Positions 1 through 7,613 of a stretch of DNA of 10,384 nt are shown here, in pieces. The stretch covers positions 2,205-12,588 of the forward strand of contig DGBF01000202.1 in assembly GCA_002384725.1 (NCBI GenBank). The letters run 5' to 3'. Positions within the stretch are counted from its first letter, which is position 1, and every line of letters starts with the position of its first letter. A program made the translations under genes and the position numbers. Origin of the DNA: Flavobacteriales bacterium UBA4011 (GTDB lineage: Bacteria; Bacteroidota; Bacteroidia; Flavobacteriales_D; Crocinitomicaceae). The notes under the pieces are model-generated. The model was not told the DNA's origin and made no database searches. It saw only the letters and a list, made by a program, of their open reading frames with translations.

Positions 1-3000
1 AAGAATGTATTGAATAAAGAGAATGTGATTTTTGTTCAAAATGGAGCAACGATTTCAAACTTCACGTTCAATCCTCGTTCCGATCTTTTTTCAGCGAATG
101 TTACATTGGTAGAAGGACAAAACAATTTTGTTTTAACCGGAAATAACCAATACGGAACAGATACGAAAACGACGATTATCATCTACAAGCCGCAGTTAAT
201 TCCGCCGCCAGTTGTTACTTTCATTCAGCCTTCGGTTAACCCAACAACGTTTTCTTCTCCAAATTACAATTTGACGGCTAATGTGACGAATGTAACGGTG
301 AAAAATGACGTGCAAGTTAATGTGAATGGAACAAGTCGAACGGATTTCAACTTCAATACAAACAACGGAAACGTCTTGTTGACCTTGACTTTGAATCCTG
401 GAACGAATACAGTTCAAATCACAGGTACTAACTCTGCTGGAGCAGACGTGGAATCAACAACGCTGATTTACAAAGTTGATCCTGTGAAAACACCACCAGT
501 TGTTTACTTTACAGATCCTTCAAGTAATTCAACTACGGTTGGGACGAACAATTACACGGTGAAAGGGAAAGTTCAAAATGTAGAAACGACTAGTGGAGTA
601 AACTTCACACAAAACGGTTCTAACAAAATGAACTTTAGCTTCAACCCAAGTTCGGATGACTTTACTTTTAACGCGGATTTGACTGTCGGACAAAATACTT
701 TTGTTCTTACGGGAACGAATACAGATGGCACAGCTTCGTCTACAACCGTTATCATTTTCAATCGAGCTGAACTGAAACCGCCGGTTGTCACAATCTCAAA
801 TCCAAATGGATCTAATGTTACAGTGAATACTGCACAATATCCTTTTGTTGGAAATATTCAGAATATTTCTTCACAAAGCCAATCGTCGATGGTTGTAAAT
901 GGATCCACGATGAGTGGTTTTAGTTTCAACCCTTCAACGGGAACAGTGACTGCAAATTTGAACCTGGTAGAAGGGTCAAATGTGTTAAGTTTAACTGGAA
1001 CCAATACAGATGGTACGGATAGCAAACAGGTTACGATTGTTTACACAAAAGTGGTGACTGTTCAACCTCCGGTAGTTTACTTTACTGATCCAGGAACGAT
1101 TCCAAAAACAGTCAATATTGCTTCTTACACGATAAGGGGAAAAGTATTGAATGTGGATGGTCCATCGAATGTGACTTTCAAGAAAAATAATTTGAATCAA
1201 ACTGGATTTATTTACAATCCCACGTCGGATGATTTTATAATTACTTTGCCTTTAACACAAGGTCAAAACGTATTCGAATTAACAGGAACAAACAGTGCAG
1301 GTTCTTCTTCGGCAACGACGATAATCAACTATGCACCAATTGTGCCTGAACCACCAGCAGTTTCAATTTCGAATCCTAGTGGAGGTTCTGCGACCACAAG
1401 CGTGGCACAATATCCATTCGTAGGAAATGTGCAAAATGTTTCATCGCAAAGCCAAGTGTCTATGTTGTTGAATGGATCTACTTTTAGCGGATTTACATTC
1501 AATGCAACGACAGGAGCAGTTGTGGCCAATTTGTCTTTGAATTCTGGGGCCAATACGGTTAAATTGACTGGAGCAAACACAGATGGAACGGATAGCCAAC
1601 AAGTAACAATTGTGTATATACCCGTTTCGACGGTAAACCCACCAATTGTGACGTACATCGATCCGAGCAGCAATCCATTAACGGTTAATGCTTCGAACTA
1701 TAACGTACGTGCAACAATTGCAAACGTGAGTTCGCCGAGTGGCGTGAATATTAAACACAACGGAAGCAACATTAGCGTGTTTACCTTTGGTAGCAACATG
1801 CTGACGTTCAGTGTGAACTTGAACGAAGGAGCGAATGCAATTACCGTTACAGGTACGAATGCTGGTGGTATCGATACGAAAACAACAACTATCGTGTACA
1901 CGAAACTAGTCGTGAACAAACCACCTACGGTAACGTTTACGAATCCATCAAGTGCTGGCACGACTGTTTTAAGCGATGAGTTTACAGTTAATGCAACGAT
2001 ACTAGAAATTTCTACGAAAGCTCAGATATCGTTCAAAAAGAATGGTTCTATGGTGAGCCCTTCAGCATATGCGTTCAACAGTTCGACAAACCAATTGTCT
2101 TACCCGACGACTTTAAGTGAAGGCAACAATACGTTCGAAATAACAGCGACGAATATTGGAGGAAACGATAGTAAATCGACATCGATTTTGTACAAAGCAC
2201 CGCCGTGTGATAAGCCAGTTGTAACAGCTTTAACACCAAGTTCAAGCGCATATTCGACAGATCAAGCTTTGTTTCAAATTTCAGTGAAGATCACAGGAAT
2301 TACTTCGAAAAGTCAAATTGATTTGGACGCAGGTGCAAAACGAGTAGAGTTTGAATACAATCCAACAACTGGAATTCTCACATCAAATGTAAACTTAAGT
2401 GTAGGGTTAAATTCTATCTCAATTACTGCAACGAATAACTGTGGTTCAGATAAGTTTACGTATGAGATTGTGCGAACGGCATGTGATGGGCCAACTTTGG
2501 GGTTGAACTTTGCAAACGTTGGAAACAATCAAACTACACTAGCGCCTAGCGTTACTTTACTTTTGGATGTTACTAAGATTACAAGTAGTTCGCAAGTAAG
2601 CGCAATGATGAACAACAAAGCGATTCCATTCGATTTCGATTTAGTGAAAGGAACGATCGAAATTGAGAAATCGATTTTGGTGGGTAGTTCTTCGTTTGTG
2701 ATTACACTGACGAATTCATGTGGCTCAGAAACGTATACACACAATGTGACGCGAGATAAATCACCGACGAAAAACTTACCTACAGTTAATATTACGAACC
2801 CGAGCGGAACAACGACAACGGTTTCAGTAAGCGCCTGTACTATACAGTTCACTACAACGCAGATTATTGACAAAGGAGAAATCATTGTTCGCGTGAACGG
2901 TGTTCCAACTGATGTGTCGTTTAATAATACAGCAAATTCTGGAACAGCAGTTTTGAAATTGAACAGTGGAAGCAACGTTATCAAAATCACGGTGACGAAT

Positions 3001-3096
3001 CCAGTTGGTTCGGCATCTGCTGCGATGATAATTGTGAACTCTGGGAAAAGTGGAACCGTAACTCCTAAGAACCCGAGAGGCGGAGGTCGAAGATAA
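1..3096 (+). CDS. Giant Ig-like repeat surface/secreted protein, 3' part (5' end outside window)
   Basis: The frame is open from base 1 (codons AAG AAT GTA precede a TTG at 10). The first residues, KNVLNKENVIFVQNG, align with the middle of later repeats such as QNVETTSGVNFTQNG, so the TTG is internal and the gene starts left of the window. It ends with TAA at 3094-3096. The visible 1,031 residues are almost entirely tandem units of about 95 residues. Each opens with PPxVxF/I..P, has a central NG and F.FNP turn, then L..G.N....TGTN..GTD and a closing TI.Y strand. This is the look of bacterial Ig-like beta-sandwich domains, perhaps near the Glucodextranase_B type (inference). The sequence is rich in Asn, Thr and Ser and has no enzyme motif, so an adhesin, stalk or matrix role is likely but not shown. 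Cysteines occur only in the last three units. The C-terminus is a short tail ending PRGGGRR, not a recognisable type IX secretion signal domain. Confidence 0.85.
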   Translation, partial: KNVLNKENVIFVQNGATISNFTFNPRSDLFSANVTLVEGQNNFVLTGNNQYGTDTKTTIIIYKPQLIPPPVVTFIQPSVNPTTFSSPNYNLTANVTNVTVKNDVQVNVNGTSRTDFNFNTNNGNVLLTLTLNPGTNTVQITGTNSAGADVESTTLIYKVDPVKTPPVVYFTDPSSNSTTVGTNNYTVKGKVQNVETTSGVNFTQNGSNKMNFSFNPSSDDFTFNADLTVGQNTFVLTGTNTDGTASSTTVIIFNRAELKPPVVTISNPNGSNVTVNTAQYPFVGNIQNISSQSQSSMVVNGSTMSGFSFNPSTGTVTANLNLVEGSNVLSLTGTNTDGTDSKQVTIVYTKVVTVQPPVVYFTDPGTIPKTVNIASYTIRGKVLNVDGPSNVTFKKNNLNQTGFIYNPTSDDFIITLPLTQGQNVFELTGTNSAGSSSATTIINYAPIVPEPPAVSISNPSGGSATTSVAQYPFVGNVQNVSSQSQVSMLLNGSTFSGFTFNATTGAVVANLSLNSGANTVKLTGANTDGTDSQQVTIVYIPVSTVNPPIVTYIDPSSNPLTVNASNYNVRATIANVSSPSGVNIKHNGSNISVFTFGSNMLTFSVNLNEGANAITVTGTNAGGIDTKTTTIVYTKLVVNKPPTVTFTNPSSAGTTVLSDEFTVNATILEISTKAQISFKKNGSMVSPSAYAFNSSTNQLSYPTTLSEGNNTFEITATNIGGNDSKSTSILYKAPPCDKPVVTALTPSSSAYSTDQALFQISVKITGITSKSQIDLDAGAKRVEFEYNPTTGILTSNVNLSVGLNSISITATNNCGSDKFTYEIVRTACDGPTLGLNFANVGNNQTTLAPSVTLLLDVTKITSSSQVSAMMNNKAIPFDFDLVKGTIEIEKSILVGSSSFVITLTNSCGSETYTHNVTRDKSPTKNLPTVNITNPSGTTTTVSVSACTIQFTTTQIIDKGEIIVRVNGVPTDVSFNNTANSGTAVLKLNSGSNVIKITVTNPVGSASAAMIIVNSGKSGTVTPKNPRGGGRR
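205..3039 (+). repeat. Array of ten ~95-residue Ig-like repeats
   Basis: Complete units begin near 205, 493, 778, 1066, 1351, 1639, 1921, 2203, 2482 and 2776, and a partial unit occupies 1-204. Spacing is 94-97 residues. The first seven units are close relatives with shared PPxV, TGTN and TI.Y strands. The last three are more divergent and begin with CDKPVV, CDGPTL or LPTVNI. Boundaries were set by eye from the proline-rich joins and are good to a few residues. Confidence 0.85.
493..1638 (+). repeat. Tandem duplication of a two-repeat block (573 nt each)
   Basis: Units at 493 and 1066 both open PPVVYFTDP and share a SDDF segment. Units at 778 and 1351 share AQYPFVGN, SSQSQ, NGST and NTDGTDS. 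The block 493-1065 therefore corresponds to 1066-1638, each exactly 191 codons. Third positions differ widely, so the duplication is not recent and the protein sequence has been kept by selection. Confidence 0.75.
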
Positions 3097-3109
3097 AATT
3101 AGCATATTC

Positions 3110-3143
3110 ATTATGGCGGTGGTTCTTTAATCACCGCCATAAT
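3110..3143 (+). terminator. Hairpin terminator after the repeat protein gene
   Basis: A perfect 12-bp stem, ATTATGGCGGTG (3110-3121) with CACCGCCATAAT (3132-3143), can be extended inward by one G-U and two A-U pairs to leave a CTTT tetraloop. It lies 14 nt after the stop codon and is followed by TATTTATAAG, a weak T-rich tail. It is GC-rich against an AT-rich background. The symmetric A/T flanks would let it work on either strand. Confidence 0.75.
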
Positions 3144-3157
3144 TATTTATAAGAGTT

Positions 3158-4283
3158 ATGAAAACGACACTGATCTTATTTTTTGTTTTAGTGGAATCCT
3201 TTGGTTTTTCTCAAACCAGATTTGAATCCGATTATGTTTTTGAAGGCAAAACTTTTGAATATGCTCTCAAGGCTGATTTCATAAAACGAGAAGGGTTTGA
3301 ATAGAAATTGCTTAATGTTTATTTGACGGATACCATCTGAATTCAAGCGATAATTGAGGATGATTATTTGGAAAGTATTCTTTTTAATGAGTCAATTATT
3401 GTTGGTTTCAGAGAGAAGAATTATGAAGATGAAGGTTTGTTAGATTTTCTGGATGACCTTGATAACATAACAGAAGAAGACTTTAAAATAAAACCGGTTG
3501 TCTCGTCAATAGGCAGCTACTCTTTTCTCACAACTCAGGTTACCTTGGCGATTGATGATTTGCTTATCCAATCAGTTAATCTTGGAGTACTCGATTCTGG
3601 AGATTACTTTTTCATATTTGTTACAATTAATGTGAGTGAAGAAAATGGAAACATGATGAAGGCACTTTTCGATCGCATAGTGTCATCTGTTAAAATCATT
3701 CCTGCTACCAAAGAAAATGCGTTAAAGGATTATGAATATTTTGACCGAAATTCGAGAAATGGTTATGTGGAAACAAACTTGAGTTTTATGCAGCTTTCTT
3801 TTGATAAAGAATCGTCAAAATACTGGGAAGCGGGGAGTAAATATGGCTTTTTAACAAGTTATGATTACGGTCCACCAGATGCTTCTATTTTAGGTTCGGT
3901 TGATATTTTATCTACTGGTTTGAACTCGGTCGAACTCTTAGATGAAGAACTAAAAACCTATTTATATGCGCATGAAATATTAGAAGTAAATTTTACTTCA
4001 TTTGAGTATGTTGGTTTGATAAATGGTGTCGATTTCGCTTTAAAAAAAACACAATGTAAAAGAGGAGAAAAACAAAGGTCTAAAAGTCATTTACACAACG
4101 GTTTTGGAAGGTGAATTATTGGTCTTTTTTATTGACAACAACAATAAAAAATCAAGCGGTTTTCCGAAGTTCAGTGAAAGTTTTGTGCAGACAATGCGAT
4201 TATGGAACCAAATTATATTGTGGACTATCTCACGATGTGGAAAAATCCGTGTGCCTTGCGTTGCTCACCTTGATAACCAGTAG
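3158..4283 (+). pseudogene. Broken gene for an unknown exported protein (two stops, one frameshift)
   Basis: An ATG at 3158 starts a clear signal peptide (MKTTLILFFVLVESFGFSQ) followed by mature sequence. The frame is cut by TAG at 3302-3304 (codon 49) and TGA at 3338-3340 (codon 61), then runs open in the same frame from 3341 to 4114. The last residues before the 4114 stop (CKRGEKQRSKSHLHNGFGR) look like out-of-frame sequence. Dropping one A from the A8 run at 4042-4049 instead gives a natural continuation (KVIYTTVLEGELLVFFIDNN and on to SESFVQTMRLW). That frame stays open to TAG at 4281-4283, overlapping the 3' end of the convergent gene, so the original end is uncertain. The repaired product is about 374 residues. 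Both halves contain a similar G-[DE]-x-hydrophobic strand, an Asn-rich turn, and a helix ending in SSVKI or QTMRLW, suggesting two copies of one small alpha/beta domain. The family is not recognised. Sequencing error could explain the indel but less easily two nonsense codons. Confidence 0.75.
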
Positions 4284-6053
4284 CCGTCATTTTGTAAAAA
4301 TAGACACCATCAGGAACTTGTGTATCCGACCAGCCAAAAGTATCCGGGTCAGTTGAAGAATACATTAAATTTCCCCAACGGTTCAGTATTTCTATTGAAA
4401 AGCTTTCTGCTCCGGTAACGGTGAAAGTGAAATAATCATTTATAAGATCTGCATTTGGACTGATTACATTCGGGATAGGACCAACCGTTAAAAGAGAATC
4501 AATTGGTGGGATGGGGATAATTGGTGGTGGCAATACTGTTATCGTTAAATAGCTCGTGTCAGCACAATTACCATTTGAAGCAATCAACATTATTTGATAA
4601 ACACCAGGTGTATTAAAAGTTAAATCAATTGAATCTGTATTTATTGTGGTTTGGGTTGACAAAGTGTCAAAAATCCAGGTATAACTCGTCGAAGATTGAC
4701 TCTGGTTTTGAAAAGTCACATCAAGGGGCGCATATCCATTTGTTGACGTAGCATTCATAGCTGCTACTGGTCCATTAGTTGTAATTATCTCAACTGAGTC
4801 CGATAGAGAACAACCATCCGATGTCGTCGTTAAATAATACCATCCAGGTGATAAATTACCGATGTTTGGTGTTGTGGCTATGGTTGGCCCACCAGCTCCA
4901 GGACCAGACCATTGATAATTGAATGGTAATGGATCAGGCTGATTGGGATCTAGCGTATCGATATTGGTCAAGGCTACACCATTAGTTAATCCGCAACCTG
5001 AAGGATATGCCGCTATATCGGCAATAGTCCAGTTCATGTCTTTTAAGCTTATTAAAATATCATCTGAAAATGTACAACCTGCTGGAGAAACAGCTGTTAC
5101 TGTATAAATTCCAGCTGTATCCGGAATCATAAAATTACCAGGAACACCGCTGGAATTCCAGGTTAAGGTGTTGTTTGGGTTATTTGTAGTCGCAAATACT
5201 GTATCAGTATCGCCAGGACAGAAAATTTTATCAGCACCAGCGTATGCCGTCACCACTTCCATGGTTACTTGAATAGTATCGCGATTGACGCAATTATCAG
5301 CAAAAAAGATATCGTCTATGGCAAAATCATTTCCTCCTGCCGCTGTCGCTTGATTGAAGATGCTCAAATTTGCTGAAGTAGCGGATCCCGAATTCCAAAC
5401 TCCAGTGATTTGATTCCAAATACAAGGAGTAATGCTAGTGGGCACTACTGCAGAAATAGGTACATTGTTTATCCGTAATTGTAATTGAGCAACGTTCGGA
5501 TCGGCCACGTTCATCGCCCAAAAACTAAATATATAGTTTTGATTTGGTGCGACAGCTATAGTCTGACTCCATACGTTTGTGTTAGCTGCCGTAGCACCAT
5601 TTACGATGAGCATGTTTCCTGTTCCAGTTGTGTGATCGCCACACGAAGCAAAATTATTGTGGACATTGGAAGGTGAAGTTGATATTGCATATTGCCCTGG
5701 ATTGGAAAGTAAACCCCAAACTCCGCCAGTTCCAGGAACATAGGCAGTTGTAAAATTATTACTCGCAGCCGTTGTGCCGCCCTCAAAATTACCGTTTAAA
5801 ATAAGTTGATTCGTTCCTATGTTTCCACCGAGAACCCAATACGTTCCGGGTTGTGTAACATTAATTCCTGTACTCGTGCTTCCGTTTGACCATTGATAAA
5901 AGTCATAACCAGCAGGAACTGAAAGACCGATAGTTTGTCCGAAACATAGAATCGTATCGTTGCCTAAATTTATTGTAGGCTCGTTGCCAGTGCATTGTCC
6001 GAAACTGGACGAAATACTTATGGAAAAAGTAAGATTCCAAAAAATAATTTCAT
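4225..6053 (-). pseudogene. CHU_C-type (T9SS / gliding motility C-terminal) multidomain exported protein, frameshifted in its signal peptide
   Basis: Reading back from TAG at 4225-4227, the frame is open for 598 codons up to position 6021 with no internal stop. The ATG at 6053-6051 lies in another frame and meets TAA at 6020-6018 after eleven codons. Adding one T to the T5 run (6028-6024) joins the frames and gives a textbook signal peptide, MKLFFGILLFSISISSSFGQ, and a protein of about 609 residues. In that numbering the domains are: Ig-like segment about 22-75; jelly-roll, carbohydrate-binding-like domain about 82-255 (opens LILNGNFEGG, closes NDFAIDDIFF); two Cys-containing Ig/SprB-like segments about 265-425; PKD domain about 427-507 (GYAPLDVTFQNQS, then TPGVYQIMLI); Pro-rich linker 508-517; CHU_C domain about 524-609 (SPNADLIND, RWGNLMY, VPDGVYFYKM). 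CHU_C domains direct type IX secretion and surface attachment in Bacteroidota. The ATG at 5613 is internal to the jelly-roll and is not the start. One indel in an otherwise intact gene means a very recent lesion, a reversible switch or a sequencing error. Confidence 0.85.
6024..6028 (-). other. Homopolymer at which the CHU_C gene loses its reading frame
   Basis: The - strand reads CTTTTTCC. Five Ts give CCA TAA and immediate termination, while six Ts give TCC ATA AGT and enter the 598-codon open frame. No ATG, GTG or TTG start lies in the long frame between the upstream TAA and the signal-peptide region, which supports ATG 6053 as the original start. Confidence 0.7.
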
Positions 6054-6141
6054 TATAAAAGAGTATTTATAACTTGACGTATAAATTATTACAAAAGTGG
6101 TGTTTAAATATGATTTGAGAAAAATAATGCATGAATATTTA

Positions 6142-7611
6142 TTAACGTTTCAAGTATAATTCTGTCAGCAATTGTTTATCTGCCTTCCCATTCTGATTTA
6201 ACGGAATTTCCTTAACAAATTTGACATCACTCGGTATCATGTAACTTGGAAGATGTGCAGATAAGAATTGTATGATTGTTTCTTTACTTTGGAGATCCGA
6301 GTTTTTCCATTGAATTAAGGAAACAATTTTTTTGACCTCACCATTACGACGCAAGGCAATTGTGGCTGAGTTTTCAATGGAATTCATTTTCAAAAGTGTT
6401 GCATTGATTTCATTCAACTCAATTCGATAGCCATGCAGTTTGACCAAGTCATCGTTTCGGCCGTTGAAAAACAACATACCGTTTTCTAATCGGCCCTCGT
6501 CGCCTGTTTTGAAAGCACGTTGTCCATCTATTTCGATGAATTTTTCCATAGTAAGATCCGGACGATTCAAGTAACCAATGGAAACATTTGGACCTTTGAT
6601 AATAATTTCTCCGTTTTCAATAATCAATTGGCTTTCTTTTTTGATGCTTCCAACGGGCAAAGGGTCATGATTTTTCACTATTTCGGCCGTAATGTCCACC
6701 AAGGTAGTCGCAACGGTAGCTTCAGTCGGACCATACGTGTTGAGAACACGAGCTTTGTAATTGGTCAACAAACTTTTCGCCAAAGGATTGGGTAACACCT
6801 CGCCACAAAACAAGAATGAATGTATGGTTTTCATCACTGAAAACGGTTCCATCCGCGCAAAAAGAAGCGCAAAGGACGGTGTCGAAACCCAAACTGTTCC
6901 AGCATATTTTTCAATTCTATCGATTAACTTTTGTGGATCGGAATTCGTTGTTTTATCATTCAATAAAATCGTGCCGCCAATGGCTCCAAATGTCATCACT
7001 TCAAAAACCGATAAATCGAAACTTAGAACTGCTGTATTGATAAAAACATCCGTTTCAGAAAAACCGAAATCACTCGTCATCCATCGCGAAAATGACTGAA
7101 CGGCTTCGCTGCTAATTTGCACTCCTTTTGGCTCACCTGTGCTGCCCGAAGTGAAAATTAAATAGACCAAAGGGTCTGAAGCTTGTTCTTTTACTTCGAC
7201 TAATTCCCCTGGAAAAGAAAGTACATCAGTTGTCATTTCCAACAATTGAATCTCTCCTGAATCTTCAAAATTCAAAGCCGAGTTGGAGGTATTAATGATC
7301 CAATTTACTTTCGCAATTTCCTTCACTTTTTCTATCCGATCTTTTGGATAGATTTCATCAATTGGGATGTAGGGAATTTCGAGAGACATACACGCATAAA
7401 TCGCAACCAGCATATTCGCACTTTTGTGACCATACAACAACACTGGCGAATCGTCCAAAGAAACGTGTTGATTAATTAAAACTTCCGAAAAGTCTCCAAC
7501 CGCTTTTTCGAACTCCAACCACGTCAATTGAAAATCACTTCCAATGACTGCCAATACATCCGGCCGATGATCAATCTCAATAAATTCTTTGGAATCGAAA
7601 CAAAATCGCAT
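6142..7611 (-). CDS. dltA: D-alanine--carrier protein ligase, DltA-type adenylation enzyme
   Basis: A 489-residue cytoplasmic enzyme of the ANL adenylate-forming family, near the usual DltA length of about 500. It should activate D-alanine as D-Ala-AMP and transfer it to the phosphopantetheine thiol of the carrier encoded at the start of the operon. Visible core motifs: A3 TSGSTGEPKG (154-163), A5 NTYGPTEAT (291-299), A7 TGDEG (369-373), A8 GRNDDLVKLHGYRIEL (384-399) and A10 NQNGKADK (472-479), with the catalytic lysine at 476. The pocket segment FLFCGEVLP has a cysteine at 269, which corresponds to the Cys of characterised DltA enzymes that favours the D-enantiomer. This separates it from ordinary NRPS adenylation domains. 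The ATG at 7611 follows the dltB stop by 2 nt, and the gene ends with TAA. D-Ala specificity is inferred from this segment and the operon. Confidence 0.9.
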   Translation of the reverse strand: MRFCFDSKEFIEIDHRPDVLAVIGSDFQLTWLEFEKAVGDFSEVLINQHVSLDDSPVLLYGHKSANMLVAIYACMSLEIPYIPIDEIYPKDRIEKVKEIAKVNWIINTSNSALNFEDSGEIQLLEMTTDVLSFPGELVEVKEQASDPLVYLIFTSGSTGEPKGVQISSEAVQSFSRWMTSDFGFSETDVFINTAVLSFDLSVFEVMTFGAIGGTILLNDKTTNSDPQKLIDRIEKYAGTVWVSTPSFALLFARMEPFSVMKTIHSFLFCGEVLPNPLAKSLLTNYKARVLNTYGPTEATVATTLVDITAEIVKNHDPLPVGSIKKESQLIIENGEIIIKGPNVSIGYLNRPDLTMEKFIEIDGQRAFKTGDEGRLENGMLFFNGRNDDLVKLHGYRIELNEINATLLKMNSIENSATIALRRNGEVKKIVSLIQWKNSDLQSKETIIQFLSAHLPSYMIPSDVKFVKEIPLNQNGKADKQLLTELYLKR

Positions 7612-7613
7612 GG

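Noticed and set aside
2529..2990. A 153-codon frame on the - strand of the repeat gene
   Set aside because: It mirrors the repeat gene, like several others there (573-791, 1329-1673, 1698-1961). These arise because hydrophobic/Thr-Val-rich codons read open on the opposite strand.
1..3096. CRISPR-like or mobile element origin for the repeats
   Set aside because: The repeats are long, in frame, divergent at third positions and encode a regular beta-sandwich pattern, so they are protein domains.
3302..3340. Alternative genetic code or selenocysteine/pyrrolysine decoding of the two stops
   Set aside because: Both TAG and TGA are used as ordinary stops by intact genes in this window, and the same gene also carries a frameshift.
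4150..4172. CGG-TTTT-CCG inverted repeat between the convergent genes as a terminator
   Set aside because: Only about three base pairs of stem; not convincing on either strand.
4111..4356. An 81-codon + strand frame near the convergent ends
   Set aside because: Its protein has no sensible features. The other frame over 4059-4224 continues the broken exported protein, and the - strand encodes the conserved CHU_C end.
5601..5786. A 61-codon - strand frame upstream of the 5613 ATG
   Set aside because: It is out of frame with the true coding sequence, which continues unbroken from 5613 to 6021 with jelly-roll domain sequence.
6092..6099. CACTTTTG on the - strand as a Bacteroidota -7 box (TAnnTTTG) for the CHU_C gene
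   Set aside because: Seven of eight positions match, but no TTG-type -33 element is seen at the right distance; chance match in AT-rich DNA is likely.
6120..6144. AT-only inverted repeat after dltA as a terminator
   Set aside because: The stem is short, made only of A-T pairs around an ATGCAT palindrome, and is too weak to call.
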